Assembly (NCBI GenBank): GCA_001972305.1
Contig: BDDD01000551.1
Location: 384,419-448,418, forward strand
Source: Cephalotus follicularis
Taxonomy: Eukaryota > Streptophyta > Magnoliopsida > Oxalidales > Cephalotaceae
Reading direction: 5' to 3'
DNA: 64,000 nucleotides
The notes under the pieces are model-generated. The model was given only the letters and a program-made list of their open reading frames with translations, ran no database searches and was not told where the DNA came from. Positions 11,988-21,271 of this stretch are shown here, piece by piece. The first letter of the stretch is position 1. Each line of letters opens with the position of its first letter. The translations under genes and the position numbers were made by a program.

Positions 11988-12105
11988 CACAGCACAACGT
12001 CGTATAATGCCAGACCACAAGTGCTGCAAAATGCCAGACAACAAGCGCTGCAAAATGCCAGACCAAAATGCAAGACCACGAGGGCTGCAAATTGCCAGAC
12101 CAGAC
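11988..12105. repeat. Tandem repeat, roughly 28-bp unit (ATGCCAGACCACAAGTGCTGCAAA type)
   Basis: About four degenerate copies of a unit containing TGCCAGACMACAAG and GCTGCAAA, inside the right LTR of J. Confidence 0.7.
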
Positions 12106-15100
12106 CACGTAATCCAGGGAAACCACTCTCAGACTTCACATGCTAGACAAGCTGAGCATGCGCAAGCCCCGTGGTGTAAGACCATCATACCAGCACATAC
12201 CCGAATAGGCTTGCTAGAGCACTCTCATGCCAGACCAAGGAGTCTGAGAAGGCATGCACACCTGATCTGCCCAGCAGCTTGACATTACAAGGTACGCACC
12301 TCTGTAAAACATAGCTCGGCATGTCAGCTCTCAAGCATCATCCACAATAGCAGGATGTAGAACACCACAACTATTCCACCACCTGCTCGCAGAGAAACCA
12401 TGCACACCAGACCACTGTGGAATATCAGACCATCCATGGAATATCAGACAAACCTCCGGAATACCCAACCAACTGCGGAATACCAGACCAGCGGTGGATT
12501 ACCATACAAGAGGTGGAATACCAAGCCATCCATGAAATATCAGACCAGAGGTGGAATACCAGACCACAAACACTACACAAGTAAGATCAATGCTGTGTAC
12601 TGCCCGATCGGCCAACACTTGCATAAAAGGGGTGCCAGTACGTAAATGTACCCGTGACTTTCCTCTAAAAGTCCCTCAAAACTAGACTGGAGAAATTAAC
12701 TTTTCTACCACTGTCCCCTAGACACCAAGGGATATAAAGAACTACCATGCACAACCAGCACATTGCGTACACTAGCGGATCTCTAACCACTCCAAGATAT
12801 TCTAGACAGGAGGACAAGGAAGCTCGCCTACCATTGTCCCAAGAACACAAGAGGAGGAGAAACCATAACAGCCGTACCGCTAGACAAGGAGGTCCGAGAA
12901 GGTGACTCGTCATAATGCTCTAGAAGGTTCACGCCCGAGAAGGCATCTTCAACAAAACACCCTAGAAGCTACTTCAATCAGCCAATGCCCGAGAAAGCTT
13001 AATCAACAACACATCCGAGGAGCTCCACTCAGTAACACCCGAGAAGCTTTACTCAACACCCGAGAAGCTACTTCACTCAGCAATGCCCGAGGAGACACTA
13101 CGCTCAGCAATGCTCAAGAAGGTGCTCGGCCTGTACTGCTCTGCGAAGGCTGCCAAACATGTACTGCTCGGCAAGGAATGCCTAACATGCACTACTCGGC
13201 AAGAGATGCCCGACATGGATTGCTCGACAAGGAATTCACATCACACTAACTCCTTGGACAGGACGCATATCATACTATCTCCCTGGCAAGAACACACATC
13301 TTACCATAGCAATAACATCTATGTTCGTCACATGAAATTTGGGGAACCTTGTCAACCCAGAATCTCGAACGCTATAACACAGGCTCACAAACAACTCAAC
13401 ACAAAATCGTTAAGTCAGTAAAAACAATAAAACTAAATCACAGTAACACATAACATACCTGGGTCTGTCAAGACCAGTTCCTGCAATGCTTACTTGTTTC
13501 CTTGGAACTCCGAATCCCTCACTGGATTCCTCACATTCCAGAAACTCAACCATCCCACCTGGAACTTTGAATCTGTCACTGGATCCATATTTCACAATCC
13601 CAAAAACCAATCATACCAGGACTACCATCTCAATACTCACTGTACTGAGGAACACCAATTCTACCATACCACACCCGGAGTAGGGACATCAAAAGACCAG
13701 TGAAAATCACCTTCAACCATGGTTGATTATAGTACAAATGGAGAAGAAGAGAAATAGAGACTTGAAAAGGAGATGCTTCGGCCATGCCAGAAGTAAGAAT
13801 CCAACGAAAGAGGAAGCTTGAATCTCACAGGGAGTAGTTACGACTCGCCAGAACAGGAGTTCAATCGGCACCCTCTCTTCCATCCCTTCTCCTTCTTCCT
13901 CTTTCCCACACATAGCCCCACGCTGGGCTCCTGCCACTCCCTTCTGCCAACAACCAGTAAAAACATCACCCCCCCTTTCTCTACTGACACATGCCTGCTC
14001 ACCTTGGGAGGCATTAGCTTCCTTTGGAAGCCTCTCTGTTATTGGCTAACAAAAAAATGATTTCCCTCCTAATCCACATTGGGCCTTCACTCACATAAGA
14101 GATAACTCCCAATTGGCCCAAGGAAATATGACATAACACAATCCAGGCCCTTAACAAGCACATAACACTGTGGATTTCCTCAAAACCATACACGGGTATC
14201 ACATAACCATTTTGCAAATAACAACCTTAAAATTAAACATTTGAGAATAGCTTCAGAAGGAAACCTCCAAACTTCTTTTGTCAATCTGAAATTGTAGGTA
14301 TTATCCTTTGTCCTCGCTGGGCTAAGTAGGAATTATGCATCAAAACGAATATATAAATGTAATCTATAAACCATGATAAGTGGCTACAAATAATCAGACA
14401 TCAAGAATTCCACAAAGGGTACAATCAATCAGTCCAGTTGTCCGAAGACCAGTAGTGGGTGCCATCTATCGCTACCTCCTAGCTCCAACAATGCACCACC
14501 TAACTACTACCATACACTCCGATGATGATAGAAAAGGTAAATAATATTGTTGGCACTTGGTGGGCCATTAACAGTCATGGTCTGCATTACAGATAAGTTT
14601 GGTGTATAAGCTCTAGCCAACTCCTGGCACCTAGGCTCACCTCTGCAGTCCGTGATACACTCCGATCACAAGACCATCAGAAACTATCAAACACAGTCAA
14701 TACAGTATACAATACAGTAGTATTACATATGTAATGTAATATAGTAGTAGTTTCCTTTTGAAGAAAACGGTAAACCTGTTTGATAGAATCTCATTTGAGA
14801 AAACAGTACAGTTCAGTAATTCTCACTTGGAGAAAATAGTAAACAATTCAGTAATTCCCACTTGGAGAAAATAGTTCAGTAACAGTAGGATTTCGTTTGA
14901 AACAATAGTTGAAACCCTTTAATTGTGCATATAGCACTCAGTAGTTAAAATCCTCGAAACAGTAGTATTCATAAAATACTTTGATAGATATAACTATCTA
15001 TAACAGCAACAATATGTAATTGCATAACAATACATCATTAACAATTCAACAATCAGTACAGTACAATCAACATCAATTTATGTGAATCAAACAGTAACAA

Positions 15101-15249
15101 TGCACAATCTGTTCAATTTATCGGAGATACTGACCCTTACAAGCATAAATCCGATAGTCCAGTACGAATTCATGATTGTCAAGCATAAACAGTAGGATAT
15201 CATCCGATTTCAGTACTATTTTTCTCTTTAAAGCTGGCAATTTTCCTTA

Positions 15250-15370
15250 ACATTCGACTGCCCCTCATGAATAGTCGGTTGTTCTATTACAGAGTTGACT
15301 GTTTTTCCTTAATAGTCTAATGTTCCTATTGAGTAGTCGATTGTTTAGCTTAAAGAGTCGACTGTTATTA
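15250..15370. repeat. GTCGAC array, LTR K distal cluster (CAGTCGACTG type)
   Basis: Six decayed copies: ATTCGACTG, AGTCGGTTG, AGTTGACTG, AGTCTAATG, AGTCGATTG and AGTCGACTG, about 20-25 bp apart and each followed by TTTT/TTCC-like spacers. Confidence 0.8.
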
Positions 15371-16092
15371 CTCAGAATAACGATTCATAGGATAACAGAA
15401 ATAGGGAAATACAATTCTCAATCCAATTCTCTCTAATATCAACATGCAATCATATATAACTATCTTGACATAATATACATGATATATTTTCAAAATCATG
15501 TCATAAAACCTACCTCAATTCGCTATCCCAGAATCAATTAGATTGATTATTCTCTTTAAGTTTTATACTCCTTCACTCACATTCATTCTTCAATAGTCCA
15601 TAATTCATTCCAGGTTTGCATGTTAAGAGTAGATATATAACGAAATTCAGTACTTATATACCAATTGAATAACTATAACAATAACTGAATTCCAAAACAT
15701 AAGCTTACCAATCAATCTCAGCTTCTATTTCCAACTTTAAAACTCCCTTATAACATGCACACAATATAGCAGTTGTATTCCTTTCCTTTCCTGACGATTT
15801 CGAACTCTCAATTCACTCACAACTGATATAAAGAATCCATTCAGAGGTTCATTCAATAAGCTAACTCAATTCTCTGACATTTTCTCTTCTCTCACTAACT
15901 CACTCCACATTTTTTGTTTTCTTGTCAGTTGGCAAGTGTAAGACACCAATATCCTCTACAGATAGAAGCTGGTACCTCGTGGCACCTGGATATCAATTGC
16001 TTTGACATGTTCATTAGTCGCCTAATACCTGTCCAAGCCACTCACGCATTGCTCTGCTCTAAGCAACACGTATCAGATACCGGATTGAGCTC

Positions 16093-16228
16093 TCTCAGTC
16101 GACTGCTTCCTCGAACAGTCGACTGTTTCCTTCATGAGTCAACCAGTCGACTGTTTTCTCTAACTGTTGAGTGTCTCCTTTGCGAGTCGCCCAGTCAACT
16201 GTTTCTCTTGAACAGTCGGCTAGTTCCT
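16093..16228. repeat. GTCGAC array, LTR K proximal cluster
   Basis: CAGTCGACTG recurs at 16097, 16116 and 16144 with decayed copies (AACTGTTGAG, CAGTCAACTG, CAGTCGGCTA), spaced about 19-30 bp. Confidence 0.85.
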
Positions 16229-16373
16229 TTAAAAAATATTTCCCATTTAATTCAATTTAGTCCTTAAGACATACAATCAAGCCCTCAATAACTACCATTA
16301 GCTTAATCCATGAACAATTAAGCACTACTTTAAAATCAATGTATAATTTATTCTTCATTTATACAATATACAT

Positions 16374-17401
16374 TGTTGACTTTTAGTCTCAATCCTAAGT
16401 TTTAATGATTACAAATTTGCATTTAACTTTGCTGCTTTCTGTGCAAGAAAAGAAATAAGCAAAACAAAGAAGAAAAGAAATAAGCAAAAAAAAGAAGTAC
16501 AGAAATAGTGCAAAGCGTCGACTCTTTGATCAAAGCGTCTGCTCTTTGTGCAAAGCGTCTACCGTTTGTTGCAGAGAACAAAATGGAAATTACAAGACTG
16601 ACTAAGCGTCGACTCTTAAGGCTAAGCGTCGACACTTTAAGTCTGGCAGTCGACTCCAACATGTTGACGCCTGCGCTTTGAGCTGAGAATTCAAATTGAG
16701 ATCCCCAACGGTCACATGACCGTCGACGCTTAAGGCTACTCCGTCGACGCTTTGGACTGCTGGAACAATATCAGAACTTGTTTTAAAGAGCCATTCTTTA
16801 TGCAAACAACTTCCAACACTTCTACAACGGCTCTATTTCTTCACCAACGGCTATAATGTGAAGAATACTATAAATACAAGCCAAGAAACAAGACTCAAGT
16901 GTCTCGAACACAAGATTTGAACATCCAATCCCAAAATCTCAACTTGCACATCTACAAACAAAAGAGAAAGACAACAAGCTAGAGTTTTACACTTTCATAT
17001 CCAAAGCTTGTAACTAAGCTACAAATTTCATACCCAACCTTCAAGAGGTTATTGTAAACACAAAACCAATCTTTCTATCATTGTATTTGAGGGGAGTGAA
17101 CCCTTGTAAGGTGTTTATTGATTTGCACCCGGAACCCAAAATCAATTGTAAGGTGGTTTGTTTGATTTGCACCCGTAAGCCGAAAATCAGAGGTTGCTAG
17201 GGAATTCTAGTGGAAACTCAAGGGGCTCTTGAGAAAGTGGACGTCGGCACGGTTTTGCCGAACCACTATAAATTTGTTTTCACTCTCTCTAACTCTCTCT
17301 CTTTATTACTTGTGATTATTTGATTGTGTGTTGTGTGCTTGTTTAGTTTCATTGCTTATTTTGTATTTTCCGCATACAAAGTTATTAGTTAAAGGTTGCC
17401 A
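16374..17401 (+). mobile_element. SIRE-like Ty1/copia solo LTR (1028 bp) with perfect 5-bp TSD
   Basis: Starts TGTTGACTTTTAGTC and ends AAAGGTTGCCA. The flanking 5-bp duplication is TACAT (16369-16373 and 17402-17406). It contains a GTCGAC array (about 16510-16755), TCCGTCGACGC words, and the GTGGACGTCGGC ... GCCGAACCAC module shared with LTR N. There is no internal region, so it arose by LTR-LTR recombination. It sits in LTR K. Confidence 0.82.
16510..16755. repeat. GTCGAC array of the solo copia LTR (AAAGCGTCGACTCTTT type)
   Basis: About eight copies: CAAAGCGTCGACTCTTTG, CAAAGCGTCTGCTCTTTG, CAAAGCGTCTACCGTTTG, AAGCGTCGACTCTTAAG, AAGCGTCGACACTTTAAG, GCAGTCGACTCC, ACCGTCGACGCTTAAG and TCCGTCGACGCTTTGG. 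Confidence 0.85.
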
Positions 17402-17443
17402 TACATTACAACATACATTAAATTTGAAAATGCGGTTATTACA

Positions 17444-17762
17444 ATAGGAATGAGTTTCACCACAAAACACATACCTCTAATTAAACTTCTAATTAGTCAT
17501 CATCCTAGGCATCTTAATTCAATTATGATTGATGCGGTAGGCCCTGATACCACTGTTGGGAATCGATATAGATCATCGGTGTCAAAATTGGACATAAGGT
17601 GTTAAGCAGTGCAATTTTAATTTTCTGTTTTGGATAACAGAAGTAAAAGCCCCTCAACACCTTTATAAAATCAAGTCCAATTATGATTTTTCTGGGTCCA
17701 AGGAACTCCCACATCATGTCATAATTAAATTAGCATAACTTAAGCATGCCATTGTGATTCAC
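17444..17762 (-). mobile_element. Ty1/copia-type LTR and leader fragment
   Basis: A minus-strand PBS (TGGTATCAGGGC, 17541-17552) abuts an LTR end reading CGATTCCCAACA, with LTR-like sequence on its right (17554-17762) and leader on its left (17444-17540). Both sides are cut, by LTR K on the left and element F on the right. No coding sequence is left. Confidence 0.5.
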
Positions 17763-17905
17763 TGTAATGCCCAAAATTTCCATTAATGTATTGTTATAAT
17801 TCCCAGTGTGAATTATCATGAATAAATGATAATCATGAATTTTTCATCTTGAATGAAAACTATTAAGCGATATTGTGATGAATTGAATCATGGAGAAGTG
17901 CGCTC

Positions 17906-18008
17906 AAGGCGTCGACTCTCAGAGAAAGCAGTTGACTGGACAAGAAACCAGTCAACTAGGCAATGTGTAAGCAAACAGCCGACTGTCCAGAAGAACAGTC
18001 GACTGGAT
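17906..18008. repeat. GTCGAC array, LTR F proximal cluster
   Basis: GGCGTCGACTCTC, CAGTTGACTGG, CAGTCAACTAG, CAGCCGACTGTCC and CAGTCGACTGG within about 100 bp, upstream of the TATA-like box. The copy in the 3' LTR is at 54638-54738. Confidence 0.85.
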
Positions 18009-18163
18009 GATGCTCTGTTAGAACAACATGTGAAGTGATCACATGCAACAACTGAGGGGAAGGAAGTGGACGCCACGACCAAAGGAAAGAAAGAAAATGC
18101 CACATGTACTGCATTTAGGCACTATGCAAGCGGGTGAGGAGAGAGGGAGAGAAAATATCACCT

Positions 18164-18173
18164 ACATAAAATT
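18164..18173 (+). promoter_or_regulatory. TATA-like box of LTR F
   Basis: ACATAAAATT, followed by a CT-rich start region (TCCTTCTTCATCTCTTCC) and then a purine-rich leader (18190-18285). The 3' LTR copy is GCATAAAACT at 54971-54980. Confidence 0.45.
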
Positions 18174-18399
18174 TCCTTCTTCATCTCTTCCGACCAGAAA
18201 CAGAGAAAGGAAAGAAAAAGAGAAATTAGAGAGAAATACGTTGAGAAACCAGAAAAAAAGGAAGAGAAAGAGAGAGAAGTCTAATTATCCATAGTTGGAC
18301 AAGCTTGGAAGCTTAGAGTTGGACTGGATTGGAGGTATTGGACTGGACCTGGGGAGCTCAAAAGCTGCTGGTCGGTAAAGCTTAAAGAGCTGGACTTCG

Positions 18400-18428
18400 A
18401 TTCCTAACTTGGAATCTAAGGTAGGGAC
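18400..18428 (+). promoter_or_regulatory. Conserved leader end and splice-donor-like site of LTR F
   Basis: TTCCTAACTTGGAATCTAAG is followed by GTAGGGAC. The same words occur in LTRs B and C. In the 3' LTR copy, solo LTR G inserted in this very site. Confidence 0.45.
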
Positions 18429-18605
18429 TTTATAATTGTAATTTGAGTTCAATTATAGTAATGGTATATTTGGTGAAATGCATGAGTGATGGTTGTGTTC
18501 TGTAGCCAATACAATGACCATTGATGATATTATGTTACATGATTATGGTTGAATAGCTTGCGATAATCTGTTTAGATGAAATAGAATGGTTTGCATACTA
18601 CTATC

Positions 18606-18692
18606 CCGCAGAATAGCCGGCTGTTGAAGAAAAACAGACGATTGTTCAAGGTAGTCAGCCGAATGATAAAGGAAAACAGTCGACTGTGCATG
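18606..18692. repeat. GTCGAC array, LTR F distal cluster, first part
   Basis: AGCCGGCTGTTG, CAGACGATTG, CAGCCGAATG and CAGTCGACTGTGCATGCG, spaced about 24 bp with AAGGAAAA-like spacers. The cluster is split by element E and resumes at 30308-30435. Confidence 0.8.
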
Positions 18693-20079
18693 CGTTATTT
18701 TGCCCAGATAATGCAGGAAGATATTATGTAACACCCCCGATGGTAGGAGCCTTTACAGGTCATAATACAAAACTAAACAGGAGAGAATATCTAAACATGA
18801 ACTTTACGCAAAACGGATGTGGTGGTCTGAAAACATATCTTATAACAAACCGATATAAAACAGAGTCTTGGAACTTTAATGATTCATAACCAAAACAAAC
18901 CAAAATCCGATATCCAAATACTGTTTAATAAGAAACTAGTCTGACATTATCTCAAAATATGATCAATACTACTGAAAACACAATGGACCAACTCCTAGAT
19001 GATCCTCTGACAAGTGGGTAACTCTCATCACACGTTTCCCCCATCCTTCTGAAAACCTGCCGCATAGAAATAAAAAAAAACACGTGATTGAGCAAACCTC
19101 AGAATGGATAAGGAAGTAAAACAGTAAACGAAATATCTGGAACATTAAATTTTAGCAAAGTAACATAGTAAATATCCTTTAAAATGTAAAGCAGAATATT
19201 TAAAAACAAGCGGTTATAAAATCATCATAACTTTACGAAAAGCATATTATCATAATTCAAAACTTTATCTAATTTCATAATTCCATAGCAGAGAATTCAG
19301 ACATACATACATATATAGGTGCAAGGGGTTCGTGAGGCCCACATGCTCCGACCGAAAAGTCATGTACGGCACTACACAAACAATCCCAATACTAAATACT
19401 GAATTCTGACAATAACGCCTCAAAAGGATCCATATCCTACCCTTAGGACACATATTTAAAAGAGACGCCGTAGACCGATCACATCGCCATGGTAGGTGTC
19501 ATATCCTCTGTGCCAAAGGACATGCCTATGATACCTCATAGGTAGGGTTTTTCTGTGCATGTTATTATGCTAAAACCTTGTTTATTCGAAAACAACTTAT
19601 AACATATACTTCCGTGTCATAAACATACTTTCATATCTGAAATCATAATCTGATTCGTATCTGAAGTTTAACATACTTCCTAAAGTGAAAGCCATGTCCA
19701 AAATAAATAACATATTTTCGATAGCGGAAAACATGCATATCAAAATTAATATCCGATATAACAATATTAAAATTCATTTCAAATAAGTTATTGTCCAATC
19801 GAGAATATACGTACCAAATATGAATTTTAATTCGAATAAATCAAGAGCAAAATCATAGAAGCATAATTCCGATTTACTTTAAAATCGATAGGAGTTTATC
19901 AAAGAACGATGTATCCGTACCTTAGCAGTTCAAAAAATCTAATCAAATACGAGTACCGAACAAAAGCACCCTAAAAGTGTCATAATCTCCACCACGAATG
20001 ATATCAAGACCTAAACATATAAGTTCAAACATCACATAACATAAGAAGAAGCAATTATCAAAACTGGCTTAAAGCGGTG

Positions 20080-20215
20080 ACGCTTAACTATAGGCGTCGA
20101 CGGTTCCATTGCATAAAACGACAAAGCGCTGAGCAAAGCGTCGACTAAACACAGCACAAAATAGTACAAAGCATCGACGCTCAAAATACAAGCGTCGACG
20201 GTTTGCGTCGAGCAC
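20080..20215. repeat. GTCGAC array, LTR E distal cluster (AAGCGTCGACGGTT type)
   Basis: AAAGCGGTGACGCTTAA, AGGCGTCGACGGTT, AAAGCGCTGAGCAAAGCG, GCGTCGACTAA, AAAGCATCGACGCTC, AAGCGTCGACGGTTTGCG. Duplicate in the 5' LTR at 29122-29262. Confidence 0.85.
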
Positions 20216-20954
20216 AGAATACCAGTTGCAGAAAACAGTTTTAAATCCATGGCCAAGTCTAATTTTTCTTAAACACAAAGCATAAATACCAACATGCAGG
20301 TTCTTAAGATGTTATTTATAAGTTCAAAACGCCAGATATACGTATGATTACATACAACGTGCAAAACACATTTTGAAATACAATTTTCTGGTATAATAAC
20401 AATTTTTCCCAAAATCAAGAATTACAATCTAATTTTTCTGTGCATTATTCATAAAATTGTGATATGCAGATGATTTATAACATGATTTTCCTGTTTCATT
20501 ATCAGTATAATGAAATATGCTTGTGAATCATTCAAATTAAAACAGCAGAATTCCATTTCAAACATGCCTCTAAAATCATGCTCAAAAGTAAATTATAACA
20601 GTTTCTAATACTAAACGATGATTGATATCAAAACTATGTAGTTAAAACTACAAATTTCGTTCAGAAAATACCTTCAAAAGACGTCAAAAGATAAAGATCG
20701 AGGCTGACGAAGTTGCTGCTCTGGTGTGTTTTAGAACAAAATGTGCAGATGATTTTTGAAGAACAAAGCATGAAATCAGATTTTAAAAAGCCAGAAAACG
20801 TGTAATATAATGATAAAATTGTATAACTTAAGAGTTTCCCTTTCATGCAGATTCGATTTCGAACAATGAAGAAAAATCGGATCAACAAAAATGGCAAAAA
20901 CCCCTTTTTCCTTAAATAGCCCACCGTCCAAACTGGTATGGAAAAAGATGACTA

Positions 20955-21095
20955 AAGTGTCGACAGTTTACTGAAAGCGTCGACGGTTAGATCTTAAGTT
21001 ACAAAACGCGTCAAAGTCTCACGTTTTGGCGTTAACATATCTCACAGCACCCAAAGCGTCGACGGTTCTAATAAGAGCGTCGGCGCTTTGTGCCC
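20955..21095. repeat. GTCGAC array, LTR E proximal cluster
   Basis: AAAGTGTCGACAGTTTA, AAAGCGTCGACGGTTAG, CCAAAGCGTCGACGGTT and AGAGCGTCGGCGCTTTG. Duplicate in the 5' LTR at 30008-30145. Confidence 0.85.
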
Positions 21096-21218
21096 AGAAA
21101 ACAAAATAAAAGAAATTTCAAAATAAAAATAAAAGAGTTCACACACCATAGCATATATCAAAAGGTATAGACCCAACATAAAACGATAAACATGTAAACA
21201 TAGAAACGGGATATTACA

Positions 21219-21236
21219 TCCACCACCCCTTAAAAA
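21219..21236 (-). other. Element E polypurine tract
   Basis: The minus strand reads TTTTTAAGGGGTGGTGGA directly before the 3' LTR start TGTAATATCC. Confidence 0.85.
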
Positions 21237-21271
21237 GGATTTCGTCCCGAAATCATAACCATACACATACC

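Larger units (their letters stand above)
6441..14203 (-). mobile_element. Element J: non-coding long-LTR retrotransposon (LARD-like)
   Basis: Two direct long repeats (6441-8636 and 11161-14203) flank about 2.5 kb. On the minus strand both start TGTGATACCCGTG. Next to the left copy is a polypurine tract, and next to the right copy is a PBS-like site, giving 5' LTR right and 3' LTR left. I recognise no gag, protease, RT or integrase in the internal region, which fits a large retrotransposon derivative moved by another element's enzymes (inferred). The left LTR is truncated at 6441 by LTR B, so the left TSD is lost. The right flank is TAACC (14204-14208). Confidence 0.72.
11161..14203 (-). repeat. 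Element J 5' LTR (about 3.0 kb)
   Basis: Runs from the PBS side to the minus-strand start TGTGATACCCGTGTATGG at 14203. The outer 2.1 kb matches the left LTR. The remainder, 11161 to about 12090, has no partner in the window because the left copy is cut. The last 600 bp on the + side (13700-14100) has a TC-rich tract and matches 8150-8510. No gene is seen. Confidence 0.72.
14204..17443 (-). mobile_element. LTR K: truncated Ty3 LTR interrupted by a copia solo LTR
   Basis: The minus strand starts TGTAATAACCGCATTTTC at 17443, akin to the starts of LTRs B and C, and runs left through two GTCGAC clusters to a CTTAGCCCAGCGAGGACAAAGG block near 14310. It is then cut at 14203 by element J. The last few hundred bases expected in this LTR type are missing. 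A solo LTR (16374-17401) sits 37 bp from its start. A GAG|GTAGGTTTT donor-like site is at 15508-15518 on the minus strand. No gene is present. Confidence 0.65.
17763..18726 (+). repeat. Element F 5' LTR, segment 1
   Basis: Starts TGTAATGCCCAAAATTTCC and contains the first GTCGAC cluster, a TATA-like box, a GA-rich leader, the donor-like site and the start of the second cluster. It ends where element E inserted (TATTA). No gene is present. Confidence 0.85.
18727..21218 (-). repeat. Element E 3' LTR (2492 bp)
   Basis: The minus strand begins TGTAATATCCCGTTTC at 21218 and ends GGGGGTGTTACA at 18727. Two GTCGAC clusters (20955-21095 proximal, 20080-20215 distal) bracket a TATA-like CTATTTAAGG (minus, 20911-20920) and an AAG|GTATTTT donor-like site (minus, about 20666-20676). 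There is no gene. Confidence 0.9.

Noticed and set aside
17444-17762. Complete copia element between K and F
   Set aside because: Only a PBS, a short leader and part of an LTR are visible; both sides are cut and no coding sequence remains.
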